From Campylobacter concisus (GTDB lineage: Bacteria; Campylobacterota; Campylobacteria; Campylobacterales; Campylobacteraceae), in assembly GCF_001298465.1 (NCBI RefSeq), contig NZ_CP012541.1:434001-498000 (forward strand): 64,000 nt of DNA, written 5' to 3'. Shown piece by piece: positions 47,294 to 56,715 of this stretch; positions within the stretch are counted from its first letter, which is position 1, and each line of letters opens with the position of its first letter. Under the pieces are notes generated by a model that made no database searches, had not been told where the DNA came from, and saw only the letters and a list, made by a program, of their open reading frames with translations. Position numbers and translations under genes: made by a program.

Positions 47294-48178
47294 TTGAATA
47301 TCTTAATCCCTGCCACGAGTGCAAATTTAGGTCCTGGTTTTGATGCTTTGGGGCTTAGTTTGAAGCTTTTTAATAGCGTAAAGATCGAGCCATCTAAATT
47401 TAGCTCAGTATCAATAAATGGTGAGGGAAGCGATAGTGTAAATTTAAAGAGAAACAACATTTTTTTGAGCATTTTTAATGAAATTTTTCTAGAACTAACT
47501 GGTAAAAATGAAAATTTCAGAGTAGTTTTTGAAAACAACATCCCATTTTCAAGAGGGCTTGGCAGTAGCTCAGCTGTAATCGTCGGCGCCATAGCTTCGG
47601 CTTATGAGATGGCTGGCTTTAAGGCCAGTAAAAGCGTTGTTTTAAATAAAGCGATCATCTATGAAACTCATCCAGACAATATCTCGCCAGCAGTTCACGG
47701 TGGATTTATCAGCACGATCGTAAAAAATGGTAATGTCTACGCAAATAAAATAAATTTAAGCGATGAGATCAAAGCAGTCGTTGTCATCCCAAATAAACCA
47801 ATGAGCACGGCTTCATCAAGGCAAATTTTGCCAAAAAGTTACACCATGAAAGAGTGTGTGAATAACTTGTCTCGTGCTGCATTTTTAACATCATGTTTTT
47901 ATGAAAAAAAGTATGATCTTTTGAGGATTGCAAGTGAGGATATGATGCACGAAGAGCGCCGAATGAGTGCTTTGAAAGAGCTCTTTGAGGTGCGAAAAGT
48001 AGCTTATGAAAATGGAGCGCTTATGAGCACACTTTCAGGCTCAGGCTCAAGCTTTTTAAACATCGCTTATAAAGACGACGCTAAAAATTTACAAGATGTT
48101 TTAAAGAGCAAATTTAGTGACTTTAGAGTTGAAATTTTTTCATTTGATAACGATGGATACGAAATTACACAAAGCTAG
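47294..48178 (+). CDS. thrB: Homoserine kinase
   Basis: A 294-residue GHMP kinase of threonine synthesis. It opens ILIPATSANLGPGFDALGL. The ATP loop is FSRGLGSSSAVIVGAIAS (about residues 84-101), and the C-terminal motif is STLSGSGSSFLNI. The start is TTG with AGGAG before it. It lies eight bases after tsaB. Confidence 0.96.
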   Translation: MNILIPATSANLGPGFDALGLSLKLFNSVKIEPSKFSSVSINGEGSDSVNLKRNNIFLSIFNEIFLELTGKNENFRVVFENNIPFSRGLGSSSAVIVGAIASAYEMAGFKASKSVVLNKAIIYETHPDNISPAVHGGFISTIVKNGNVYANKINLSDEIKAVVVIPNKPMSTASSRQILPKSYTMKECVNNLSRAAFLTSCFYEKKYDLLRIASEDMMHEERRMSALKELFEVRKVAYENGALMSTLSGSGSSFLNIAYKDDAKNLQDVLKSKFSDFRVEIFSFDNDGYEITQS

Positions 48179-48199
48179 AAACAAGTTTAAAAAGATATA

Positions 48200-48454
48200 A
48201 TGAATAAAAATAATCCAGTAAGGACATGCGTCGCTTGCAGAGTTAAAATTTCTCAAAACTTACTAAAAAGATACCGCTTGGTAGGTAAGAATTTAGAATT
48301 TGGCAAGGGAAATGGTCGCAGTTTTTATCTATGTAATGGCTGTTTGCAAAAAGACGACAAAATTTTAAAAAAAATAATTGATAAACAAACTAAAGGTGTT
48401 CTTGGACTTGATGCACCGAAGTTAAAGGAGATACTCTTAAATGAGCAATGTTAG
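48200..48454 (+). CDS. ylxR: YlxR (DUF448) RNA-binding protein
   Basis: An 84-residue protein with the family opening [21 protein letters not shown] and a second CNGC pair. YlxR usually lies in the nusA-infB cluster and binds RNA or RNase P in other bacteria. It overlaps infB by 14 bases. Confidence 0.9.
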   Translation: MNKNNPVRTCVACRVKISQNLLKRYRLVGKNLEFGKGNGRSFYLCNGCLQKDDKILKKIIDKQTKGVLGLDAPKLKEILLNEQC

Positions 48455-51098
48455 GATTTCAGAGATCGCAAATGAGCTTGGCTACCCAAGCAAAGAAATA
48501 GTAGAAAAAGCTCAAGAGCTAGGACTAAAGGTCAAAACTCACGCAAATGCTGTTAGCCTTGAAGAAGCAGAGGCTATATATGAATACGTTCAAACTGGTG
48601 TAATACCAGATAAATTTAAAAAGAAAAAGAGTGAGCCAAAGACAAAAAAAGAGCCTAAAAAAGAAACAGAAAAAGAGTCAACTAAAAAAGAAGATAAATC
48701 TAAGACTGAGCCTAAAAAGGCAGCCACTAAGGTCGAGCAAAAGCCTGAGAAGCCAAAGGCTGAACCTAAAAAAGAGGTAGAAATTTCAGAGGAAAAACCT
48801 AAAGCTGAGCCTAAAAAAGAAGAGCCTGCAAAGGTTGAGCAAAAGCCAGTCGAGACACCAAAGCCAAAAGAGAGCTTGGCTGATGTAACTCAAAAAAGGC
48901 GCGGTCTTGTAATAGTTAAAAAGAAAAAGGACTACGAAGCCCCAGTTGCTGTAAAAGAAGAGAAAAAAACAGAACCAGTGGTGGCAAATATAAGTGATTT
49001 TAAAAATATGTTTTCTGCAAATGATGAAAATTTAGCAAGAAAAAAGAAAAAAGAGAAAAAAGTAGTAGTCGTAAGCAAAAAAGATAGTGCCCAGAAGATG
49101 GATCTACTTGGCGGAAGCGACTTTGGTGACATCGTGCTAGAAGATGAAGATGTGGTTGTTCTTCCTGATTTTAGTTTTAAAACCCCAGCACCAGCACCAG
49201 CACAAAAGACAAAACAGCCAAATGTTATGAGAACTACAGTCAATAACACAATAAATTCATTTGGCGAGGGCGGCATACAAAGAAGAGCTAGAAAAAAACA
49301 TAAAAAGCCTGAAAATAAACAAAACAATGAAGCTGTGACCTCTATAAATATTCCGAAAGAAATTCGTGTTTATGAATTTGCCGAGAAGCTAAACAAGCAG
49401 CCAAGCGAGGTCATAGGCAAGCTGTTTATGCTTGGTATGATGACAACAAAAAATGACTTTTTGGACGAAGATGCAATTGAAATTTTAGCCGATGAGTTTA
49501 ATGTTGAGGTAAATATCATCGACGATCAAAAAGAATTTGACTATGTAGCAGCCTACGAAGAAGAGATAAAAGATGATGAAAATCTCCAGCCAAGAGCACC
49601 AGTCATAACCATCATGGGTCACGTTGATCATGGCAAAACTTCACTGCTTGATTACATTAGAAATTCTCGTGTAGCAGCTGGTGAGGCCGGCGGTATTACT
49701 CAGCACGTGGGTGCTTATATGGTAAATAAAAATGGCAAAAACATCACATTTATCGACACTCCAGGTCACGAAGCGTTCACGGCTATGCGTGCAAGAGGTG
49801 CTGGTGTAACTGATATAGTTATCATCGTCGTTGCGGCAGATGACGGCGTAAAACCACAAACAAAAGAGGCAGTTAGCCATGCAAAAGCTGCTGGTGTGCC
49901 AATAATCATCGCAATAAACAAAATGGACAAGGAAACCGCAAATCCAGATCTAGTAAAAACAGGTCTTGCTGAACTTGATGTCATGCCAACAGAGTGGGGC
50001 GGAAAGTATGAATTTGTGCCAATCTCTGCAAAAATGGGTACAGGTATAGATGATTTACTAGAGATCGTACTTTTACAAGCTGAGCTTTTGGAGCTAAAGG
50101 CAAATCCAAAGGCAAATGCAAAAGCAACAGTTATTGAGAGTTCGCTTCAAAAGGGTCGTGGCCCAGTAGCTACCATTATCGTTGAAAACGGTACATTAAA
50201 TGTTGGCGACACTGTTGTTGCAGGCGTTGCGTATGGCAAGATAAGAAGCCTGCTTGATGATCAGGGCAGGCCATTAAAAGAGATAAAACCAGGCGAATGT
50301 GGCGTGATAGTAGGCCTTAGCGAGATAGCAGAGGCTGGCGAGACATTAATAGGCGTAAAAACTGATAAAGAGGCTCGAGAATATGCACAGAAAAAGGCTG
50401 AATATATCCGCCAAAAAGAGCTTAGTAAGAGCACAAAAGTTAGTATCGATGAGCTTAGCGCTAAGATCGCTGAGGGCGAGCTAAAAACACTTCCAGTCAT
50501 CATCAAAGCTGACGTTGGTGGATCACTCGAGGCGCTAAAAGCGAGCCTAGAAAAACTAGCAAATGACGAGATCAGAGTAAATGTGATCCACTCAGGTGTT
50601 GGCGGTATCACGCAAAGCGACGTTGCGCTTGCAGGTGCAAGTAATGACTGTATCATTCTTGGCTTTAATATAAGGCCAACTGGCGAGATTAAAGAAAAGG
50701 CAAAAGAGAGTGGCGTCGAGATAAAAACTTACAACGTTATTTATAACTTAATAGACGATGTGAAGGCGATTTTGGGCGGACTAATGTCGCCGATCATCAG
50801 AGAAGAGCAGCTTGGTCAAGCTCAGGTTCGCCAAGTGATCCATGTGCCAAAAGTAGGTGCAATCGCTGGATGTATCGTCACTGAGGGTACGATAAACAGA
50901 GGGGCAAAAATTCGTCTTATTAGAGAAGGTGTGGTCGTTTATGAGGGCTCGGTAAGCTCACTAAAACGCTTCAAAGATGACGTTAAAGAGGTTGCTAAAG
51001 GCTACGAGTGTGGTGTTGGTATCGAGAATTTCAACGACATCAGAGAAAATGACTACATCGAAAGCTTCAAAGAAGTCAAGGAGAAAGCTACTCTATGA
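48441..51098 (+). CDS. infB: Translation initiation factor IF-2
   Basis: An 885-residue GTPase that brings initiator tRNA to the 30S subunit. The N-terminal domain ([20 protein letters not shown]) is followed by a long Lys/Glu/Pro-rich linker (about residues 55-300). The G domain has GHVDHGKTS (about 391), [12 protein letters not shown] and INKMD, then domains II-IV. It is within the ylxR-infB-rbfA-rimP cluster and overlaps both neighbours. Confidence 0.97.
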   Translation: MSNVRISEIANELGYPSKEIVEKAQELGLKVKTHANAVSLEEAEAIYEYVQTGVIPDKFKKKKSEPKTKKEPKKETEKESTKKEDKSKTEPKKAATKVEQKPEKPKAEPKKEVEISEEKPKAEPKKEEPAKVEQKPVETPKPKESLADVTQKRRGLVIVKKKKDYEAPVAVKEEKKTEPVVANISDFKNMFSANDENLARKKKKEKKVVVVSKKDSAQKMDLLGGSDFGDIVLEDEDVVVLPDFSFKTPAPAPAQKTKQPNVMRTTVNNTINSFGEGGIQRRARKKHKKPENKQNNEAVTSINIPKEIRVYEFAEKLNKQPSEVIGKLFMLGMMTTKNDFLDEDAIEILADEFNVEVNIIDDQKEFDYVAAYEEEIKDDENLQPRAPVITIMGHVDHGKTSLLDYIRNSRVAAGEAGGITQHVGAYMVNKNGKNITFIDTPGHEAFTAMRARGAGVTDIVIIVVAADDGVKPQTKEAVSHAKAAGVPIIIAINKMDKETANPDLVKTGLAELDVMPTEWGGKYEFVPISAKMGTGIDDLLEIVLLQAELLELKANPKANAKATVIESSLQKGRGPVATIIVENGTLNVGDTVVAGVAYGKIRSLLDDQGRPLKEIKPGECGVIVGLSEIAEAGETLIGVKTDKEAREYAQKKAEYIRQKELSKSTKVSIDELSAKIAEGELKTLPVIIKADVGGSLEALKASLEKLANDEIRVNVIHSGVGGITQSDVALAGASNDCIILGFNIRPTGEIKEKAKESGVEIKTYNVIYNLIDDVKAILGGLMSPIIREEQLGQAQVRQVIHVPKVGAIAGCIVTEGTINRGAKIRLIREGVVVYEGSVSSLKRFKDDVKEVAKGYECGVGIENFNDIRENDYIESFKEVKEKATL

Positions 51099-51460
51099 AC
51101 GCTAACGAAATAAAGCGTATGAGGACAGAGAGCGTGCTAAAAGAGCTCATACCAGAGGCTCTAGCCACTCTTGAAGATAGCATTTTAAAGGGGCTTTGCG
51201 TCACTGACGTCGAGTGCAAAAAGGGCAGATATGACGCCTTTGTCTATCTTGACAAGATGATGTTTGACGAGCGCGAGCAAGAGTATATTTTGGGGCATTT
51301 AAAGCGAGTTTGCAGGCACTTGCAAAACCACTGCATGGCTGCTGAGGGCTGGTATAGATGTCCAAATTTTCACTTTAAATTTGACGATAGATTAGAGTAT
51401 CAAAACCATATGGATAAGTTGTTTGATAAAATTTCAAAGGATTTAAACAAAAATGGATAA
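51095..51460 (+). CDS. rbfA: Ribosome-binding factor A
   Basis: A 121-residue 30S maturation factor with a KH-type fold. It opens [19 protein letters not shown], and the C-terminal [21 protein letters not shown] matches the family's P-x-L-x-F-x-x-D end. It overlaps infB by four bases (ATGA) and rimP by eight. Confidence 0.92.
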   Translation: MNANEIKRMRTESVLKELIPEALATLEDSILKGLCVTDVECKKGRYDAFVYLDKMMFDEREQEYILGHLKRVCRHLQNHCMAAEGWYRCPNFHFKFDDRLEYQNHMDKLFDKISKDLNKNG

Positions 51461-51869
51461 TTTAGACAAACTAGTACGCGAGTGCGGCGTAGAGCTTTAT
51501 GACAGCGAGATCGCAAATGAAAATGGTAGGGCTATTTTTAGAGTTTACATCACAAAAAATGGCGGAGTGAGCCTTGATGATTGCGAAAAAGTGAGCCGTC
51601 TGCTCTCGCCTATCTTTGACGTGACACCGCCAGTTAGTGGAGACTACAACCTTGAGGTTAGCTCGCCTGGCCTTGAGAGAAAGCTTAGTAAGTCTTCGCA
51701 TTTTAAAGCGAGCGTTGGTGAGCTAGTTAAAGTTCAAACCGAGAGTGAGAAATTTGCAGGAAGGCTTGTAAAAGCTGACGAAGAGAGCATCGCAGTAGAA
51801 AACGAAGAGGGAATTTTTGAGATCAACATTAGTGAGATAAAAAAAGCAAAAACATATTTGGAGTGGTAA
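51453..51869 (+). CDS. rimP: Ribosome maturation factor RimP
   Basis: A 138-residue 30S assembly protein. GGVSLDDCEKVSRLLSPIFD and YNLEVSSPGLERKL are characteristic (the family motif is LEVSSPGLDRPL). It has an eight-base overlap with rbfA and is one base from fhs. Confidence 0.94.
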   Translation: MDNLDKLVRECGVELYDSEIANENGRAIFRVYITKNGGVSLDDCEKVSRLLSPIFDVTPPVSGDYNLEVSSPGLERKLSKSSHFKASVGELVKVQTESEKFAGRLVKADEESIAVENEEGIFEINISEIKKAKTYLEW

Positions 51870-51870
51870 A

Positions 51871-53520
51871 ATGCTAAGCGACATCGAGATAACTCACCAA
51901 ACGAAGTTAGAACACATCAGTAAAGTTGCCGCAAAACTAGGCTTAAACGAAGACGAACTTGAGCTTTACGGCAAATTTAAGGCTAAAATTTCCCCTAGGC
52001 TTGAGCCATCAAACTCAAAACTCATCTTAGTCACCGCGACTAATCCAACCCCATACGGCGAGGGCAAAACGACTATGTCAATAGGTCTAGCTGACGCACT
52101 AAATTTGCTTAATAAAAAGGTCTGCCTAGCACTTCGCGAGCCATCTCTTGGGCCAGTTTTTGGCATAAAGGGCGGAGCAGCAGGTGGCGGCTACTCGCAG
52201 CTAGCGCCGATGGAGGATCTAAATTTACACTTTACTGGCGATTTTCACGCGATAACATCGGCAAATAACCTGATTTCTGCCATGATAGATAATAGCCTCT
52301 ATCAAGAAAACCCACTAAAAATAGAGAAAATTTTATGGAAGCGCTGTATGGATATGAACGACCGCGCGCTAAGATTTGTCACTGTGGGGCAGGGCGGCAG
52401 GACTGATGGCGTGCCAAGAGAAGATGGCTTTAACATCACCGCCGCAAGCGAGATCATGGCTGTGCTTTGTCTAGCCACAAGCCTTTCTGATCTAAAAGAG
52501 CGCGTGGCAAACATAATGGTCGCATATGATAGCGATAAAAAGCCTATCTATGTGCGTGATCTAGGCTGTGAGGACGCTGTTTGCATACTCTTAAAAGATG
52601 CGATCAAACCAAATTTATTTCAAACACTTGAACACACACCTACGCTCGTGCATGGCGGCCCATTTGCAAACATCGCACACGGCTGCAACTCCGTCATCGC
52701 AACAAAAACAGCTCTAAATTTAGCTGACTACGTCATCACTGAAGCTGGTTTTGGCTCGGAGCTTGGCGCGGAGAAATTTTTAGATATAAAGTGCAGGGTT
52801 GCTGACATCAAACCAAGTGCTGTGGTGCTTGTAAGCACGATCAGATCGCTAAAATATAACGGCGAAGCAAATAAAGACGAGATCACAAAACCAGACATGA
52901 ATGCCCTTAAAAAAGGTATCGAAAACCTTGGCGGACACATCGAAAATTTAAAAGTCAAATTTGGTCAAAACGTAGTTGTGGCGCTTAATAAATTTGGCTT
53001 TGACACTGATGAAGAGATAAATTTCGTAAAAGAATACTGCCGTGGGCTTGGTGTAGAAGTGGCAGTTTGTGAGAATTTCTTAAAAGGTGGTAAAGGTGCA
53101 CTTGAGCTTGCTGAGCTAGTTTTAAAAGCATGCGATAAGCCAAGTAAGATAAATTTCACATACGAGATGAGCGATGATACGAAAACTAAAATAGAAAAAG
53201 TCGCTAAGGAAATTTATGGAGCTGGCGAGGTAGTCTTTGAAGAGGCCGCTCTTAAAAAGATTGAGATGATAAAAGAGCTAAATTTGAGTCATTTGCCAGT
53301 TTGTATCGCCAAAACGCAGTACTCATTTAGCGACGATGCGAAGCTTTTGGGAAGAGCAAAGGGCTTTACATTTAGCGTAAAAGACCTTGACATTAGAACG
53401 GGAGCCGGCTTCATCGTCGCGGTTTGTGGTAAGATCATGCTGATGCCAGGACTTCCAAAAGTACCAGCCGCTGTCAATATGAAGATAGACGTAGATGGCA
53501 AGATCGACGGTTTGTCGTAA
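51871..53520 (+). CDS. fhs: Formate--tetrahydrofolate ligase
   Basis: A 549-residue enzyme making 10-formyl-THF from formate, ATP and THF. The P-loop region is TNPTPYGEGKTTMSIGLADAL, REPSLGPVFGIKGGAAGGGYSQ follows, and RTGAGFIVAVCGKIMLMPGLPK is at the end. It starts one base after rimP, so it is probably co-transcribed. The product serves fmt and purine synthesis and gives the cell a way to use formate. Confidence 0.96.
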   Translation: MLSDIEITHQTKLEHISKVAAKLGLNEDELELYGKFKAKISPRLEPSNSKLILVTATNPTPYGEGKTTMSIGLADALNLLNKKVCLALREPSLGPVFGIKGGAAGGGYSQLAPMEDLNLHFTGDFHAITSANNLISAMIDNSLYQENPLKIEKILWKRCMDMNDRALRFVTVGQGGRTDGVPREDGFNITAASEIMAVLCLATSLSDLKERVANIMVAYDSDKKPIYVRDLGCEDAVCILLKDAIKPNLFQTLEHTPTLVHGGPFANIAHGCNSVIATKTALNLADYVITEAGFGSELGAEKFLDIKCRVADIKPSAVVLVSTIRSLKYNGEANKDEITKPDMNALKKGIENLGGHIENLKVKFGQNVVVALNKFGFDTDEEINFVKEYCRGLGVEVAVCENFLKGGKGALELAELVLKACDKPSKINFTYEMSDDTKTKIEKVAKEIYGAGEVVFEEAALKKIEMIKELNLSHLPVCIAKTQYSFSDDAKLLGRAKGFTFSVKDLDIRTGAGFIVAVCGKIMLMPGLPKVPAAVNMKIDVDGKIDGLS

Positions 53521-53532
53521 ATTTGGAGAAAT

Positions 53533-54084
53533 ATGAAATTTGTAAAAATACTCTTTTTAATAGTTTTAGGTATTTTCTTTGTTGGATGTGGGGGAAGATA
53601 TAAATATAATGTTGAGCCAACGCCGATACAAAAAGGCGTGGCTAAATACATTGTTAGTGATTTTAACCTAACATTGACAAATCAACCAACTAGATACGAG
53701 CACAACACTAACTATAAAAATGAAAGCGAACTTCGTGATGAGTTTGTGGAATTTATAAACAAACATCTAAAAGAGCAGGGCATTTTAGGGGATGAAAATA
53801 GCTTCAAGATAAAAATACAAATGGACTATGAAAGATGGTTTAACTGGGGTGGCAAGGCGTTAAACAAGCCACACTTTCGCTATAGCGTGAAAATTTATGA
53901 TAACACTGATAGGCTTTTGGTTTCTTACGCTATACCACTCTCTACAACGAAATATAGCTATTTTAAAGATATCGCCGTTTCGGCAGAGATTGCTGCTTTT
54001 AGGTGGGACGCGGAGGATGAGCCGACCGATATCGACTTGATCTCAAAAACTCTTGTTGATGAGATAAAAGATATAGGAAAATAA
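53533..54084 (+). CDS. Putative lipoprotein of unknown function
   Basis: A 183-residue protein with a signal sequence and lipobox FVGC (lipidated cysteine about residue 19). The mature part is soluble, with no membrane helix and no named domain. Aromatic residues are frequent (NKPHFRYSVKIYD). Its pattern of paired beta strands resembles small outer-membrane lipoproteins, but I cannot assign a family. It is between fhs and ribD. Confidence 0.78.
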   Translation: MKFVKILFLIVLGIFFVGCGGRYKYNVEPTPIQKGVAKYIVSDFNLTLTNQPTRYEHNTNYKNESELRDEFVEFINKHLKEQGILGDENSFKIKIQMDYERWFNWGGKALNKPHFRYSVKIYDNTDRLLVSYAIPLSTTKYSYFKDIAVSAEIAAFRWDAEDEPTDIDLISKTLVDEIKDIGK

Positions 54085-54099
54085 ATATAGCTTGTTAAG

Positions 54100-55161
54100 A
54101 TGAACGACGAATTTTACATGGATCTTGCTTTAAGCGAGGCTTGGAAATTTCAGATCCTGACCTATCCAAATCCAGCCGTTGGATGTCTTATTCTTGATGA
54201 AAATGGTCAAATTTTATCTTGCAAGGCTCATGAAAAGGCTGGATATTTGCACGCTGAACCAACAGCGATACTCTTTGCACTTTGCAAAAAAAGTGAAAAA
54301 TTTAAAGATGATTTCATAAAGGCGTATAACGCCAAATTTGCTTCTAATATAAAAGAGGGCGAATTTGGCCTTTTAGAGCCAAAATTTACCTACGAATTTC
54401 TACTAAATAATCACGCAAATTTACTAAAAAATGCAAAAGCATACGTCACTCTTGAGCCTTGCTCGCATCATGGCAAAACGCCACCTTGTGCAAATTTGCT
54501 AAAAGAGCTAGGTTTTAGAGAGGTAATAATAGGCAGTCATGATGAAAATAAGGTAGCAAGTGGTGGCGCAAATTTACTGCAAAGTGCTGGTATGAGGGTG
54601 AAATTTAGTGTTTTAAAAGAGCGTTGTGACAAGCTACTTGAGCCATTTTTAGCCTATCAAAATGGTGGATTTATTTTTTTAAAAATCGCCCTTAGTAAAA
54701 ACGGCGTGGCAAGTGGCGGCATCATCACAAATGAGCTTAGCCGTACGCACGTCCATAAACTTAGAAGCGTCATAGATACGATAGTGATCGGTGGCAATAC
54801 AGTGCGAGTTGATCGCCCAAAGCTTGACAGTAGGCTAGTAAGTGGCGGTAAAAATCCAGATGTCATAATCTACTCAAGAAGTGATAAATTTGATAAGACA
54901 ATACCGCTCTTTAGTGTGCCAGATAGAAAAGTCAGCATTCAAAAAGAGCTTAATTTAACAGGGCTTACTATGTTTGAAGGAGCTGATGAGTTTTTAAAGC
55001 TTGCAAAAGATGGCAAGCTAGCAAACGTAAAATGGCTACTTATCTATCAAAGCTCAAATTTTAAGGATGGTAAAAATTTAAGCCTTGATCTAAATTTAAA
55101 GCCACTATTTAGTGGGAATTTTGGAGACGATAGCTACACTTGGTATGAAATTTTGGATTAA
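54100..55161 (+). CDS. ribD: Bifunctional riboflavin deaminase/reductase RibD
   Basis: A 353-residue two-domain enzyme of riboflavin synthesis. The N-terminal deaminase has HAEPTAI and EPCSHHGKTPPC (zinc ligands). It also has an uncommon insertion of about 35 residues between them (about 68-104, starting KFKDDFIKAYNAKF). The C-terminal reductase has FLKIALSKNG and VIGGNTVRVDRPKLDSR. Its end overlaps the convergent metal-transporter gene by four bases. Confidence 0.92.
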   Translation: MNDEFYMDLALSEAWKFQILTYPNPAVGCLILDENGQILSCKAHEKAGYLHAEPTAILFALCKKSEKFKDDFIKAYNAKFASNIKEGEFGLLEPKFTYEFLLNNHANLLKNAKAYVTLEPCSHHGKTPPCANLLKELGFREVIIGSHDENKVASGGANLLQSAGMRVKFSVLKERCDKLLEPFLAYQNGGFIFLKIALSKNGVASGGIITNELSRTHVHKLRSVIDTIVIGGNTVRVDRPKLDSRLVSGGKNPDVIIYSRSDKFDKTIPLFSVPDRKVSIQKELNLTGLTMFEGADEFLKLAKDGKLANVKWLLIYQSSNFKDGKNLSLDLNLKPLFSGNFGDDSYTWYEILD

Positions 55162-56021
55162 ATATCTAGGCCAAAATAGTGCTTGACTAAAAAGCCAATG
55201 CCAAATGAAATGATCGCAACACCAAAAGTTATCACACACATTTCAATCACTCTTGGCAAAAATTTAAGCTCTTTTGCCACGCTTATGTAAAAGTTGTAAG
55301 TGATAATGGCAACAAAGGCAAAGAAAAACATCGACAAGACAGCGTAAACACCACTTGAAAAGATGAAAAATGGAAGTATCAAAAACGCCGTTGTTATGAT
55401 GTACGAACCACCTGTGTAGAGCGAATAGGTAAGCGGTTTGATCTCGTCACTTGGATTTTCTTTTGACTCGAGATAGGCTGACCCTGCCATAGAAAGAGCA
55501 GCTGCAATGCCCATGATAAGGCCTGTTGCACCAACTGATTTTGTATTTGAAAAAGCTAGAGCGATGCCACTTAGCGTGCCAGTTAGCTCAACTAATGCGT
55601 CATTCATACCAAGAACGATACCACCGGCATTGACTAGTTTCGTGTCTTTTAGCATAGAAATTAAATTATTTTCATGATTTACTTCTTCATTATAAATATC
55701 TCTAGCTTCAGGATACTCATCAACAATACCAAGATAAAATTGCTCTGCGTCTTCTTCACGTGACTCCATAAATTTTAAAGTAAAAGATGTACCAAAAATT
55801 TTAACAAGTATCGTATAGAAGATGACTTTGAATAAATTTGCAGTTCTGCTCTCACCTGTTATCTTTTGGCAAAAAGCATAATGTCGTTTTTCCTCAGTGA
55901 TTAATTTACGAAGTATTTTTTTATTTTCTTCACTTTTTTCACTAGCTTCGAGTAATGTATAGATAGCGGTATCATCTGCTTCATTTTGTAGCTGTTTTAA
56001 AGCACGCTTTTTATCTAGCAT
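55158..56021 (-). CDS. Ferritin-like plus VIT1/CCC1 metal transporter (MbfA type)
   Basis: A 287-residue fusion protein. The N-terminal ferritin-like domain (about residues 1-125) has candidate iron ligands in EEKRHYAF and NEEVNHENNL. The C-terminal VIT1/CCC1 domain (about 130-287) has VLGMNDALVELTGTLSGIAL and five membrane helices. In rhizobia, MbfA of this design exports iron and protects against peroxide. Iron or manganese export from the cytoplasm is the likely role. Only four bases overlap with ribD on the opposite strand. Confidence 0.87.
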   Translation of the reverse strand: MLDKKRALKQLQNEADDTAIYTLLEASEKSEENKKILRKLITEEKRHYAFCQKITGESRTANLFKVIFYTILVKIFGTSFTLKFMESREEDAEQFYLGIVDEYPEARDIYNEEVNHENNLISMLKDTKLVNAGGIVLGMNDALVELTGTLSGIALAFSNTKSVGATGLIMGIAAALSMAGSAYLESKENPSDEIKPLTYSLYTGGSYIITTAFLILPFFIFSSGVYAVLSMFFFAFVAIITYNFYISVAKELKFLPRVIEMCVITFGVAIISFGIGFLVKHYFGLDI

Positions 56022-56075
56022 AAATTCCCCTTTTTAAATTTTGTAAGATTTTGAACTTTGAAGTGTAAGATTAGA

Positions 56076-56160
56076 TGGTGCGATCAGCGAGACTCGAACT
56101 CGCACACCTAGCGGCACTACCCCCTCAAGATAGCGTGTCTACCAATTCCACCATGATCGC
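56076..56160 (-). tRNA. tRNA-Leu (GAG anticodon)
   Basis: An 85-base class II tRNA with a long variable arm. Acceptor GCGATCA pairs with TGATCGC and the CCA end is encoded. The anticodon stem CTATC/GGTAG encloses TTGAGGG, giving GAG (reads CUC/CUU). It lies between the atpE terminator and the metal-transporter gene on the same strand. Confidence 0.95.
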
Positions 56161-56171
56161 AAAAAGAGTAA

Positions 56172-56189
56172 AGCCCCAAAGAGGGGGCT
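56172..56189 (-). terminator. Terminator after atpE
   Basis: AGCCCC / GGGGCT stem with a six-base loop, followed on the minus strand by a T-rich run (TTACTCTTTTT). It is a standard intrinsic terminator between atpE and tRNA-Leu. Confidence 0.8.
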
Positions 56190-56206
56190 AAATTTAAGCT
56201 CTACGC

Positions 56207-56509
56207 TTAGCCAAGCATTGGGTTTGCGTAAAGAACGATAAGTGTAATAACAAGTGCGTAGATAACTTGTGCTTCGATCATCGCAAGAGCAATAAACATT
56301 GTAGTCATAAGTTTGCTACCAACACCTGGGTTTCTAGCTGTTCCACTAATTGTTGCAGCAGCTGTATTGCCCATACCAATAGCGCCACCAAGAGCTGCAA
56401 GGCCAAGGCCAATACTACCAGCGATAACTGAATATGATTTGATCATCTCGCCATCAGCGCCGAATGCGAATGCAGCAAGACCAAGAATTAAAAACACGAT
56501 CTTTTTCAT
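56207..56509 (-). CDS. atpE: ATP synthase subunit c
   Basis: A 100-residue c-ring subunit with two membrane helices and an N-terminal signal sequence (ends FAFGA, about residue 18), which is usual in this group. The ion-binding glutamate lies in MFIALAMIEAQVIYALVI. The lack of the Q/E-S pattern of sodium-type rings favours proton use. It is about 28 kb away from the main ATP synthase operon; subunit a is not in the window. Confidence 0.96.
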   Translation of the reverse strand: MKKIVFLILGLAAFAFGADGEMIKSYSVIAGSIGLGLAALGGAIGMGNTAAATISGTARNPGVGSKLMTTMFIALAMIEAQVIYALVITLIVLYANPMLG

Positions 56510-56715
56510 CGTTGCTCCTTTAAAATTTTAAAGCTCTTTCGGATCTGTCCCCTACTTAAACTTTATGAGCCGTAATATTACAAAAACAAAACTTTGTTTC
56601 AAATAAAAACACTAAAAATTTAAATTGCCTATAAAAAATTCTTGGCTTAGAAAAATAAAAGTTTTTTTATGCTATCTTTTAAAAAAATTAATTTATTCTT
56701 AATCCTAGGTTTTCA

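Noticed and set aside
48196-48201. TATAAT sequence before ylxR
   Set aside because: It overlaps the ylxR start codon, so it cannot be the promoter of ylxR with a usual leader; likely chance in AT-rich DNA.
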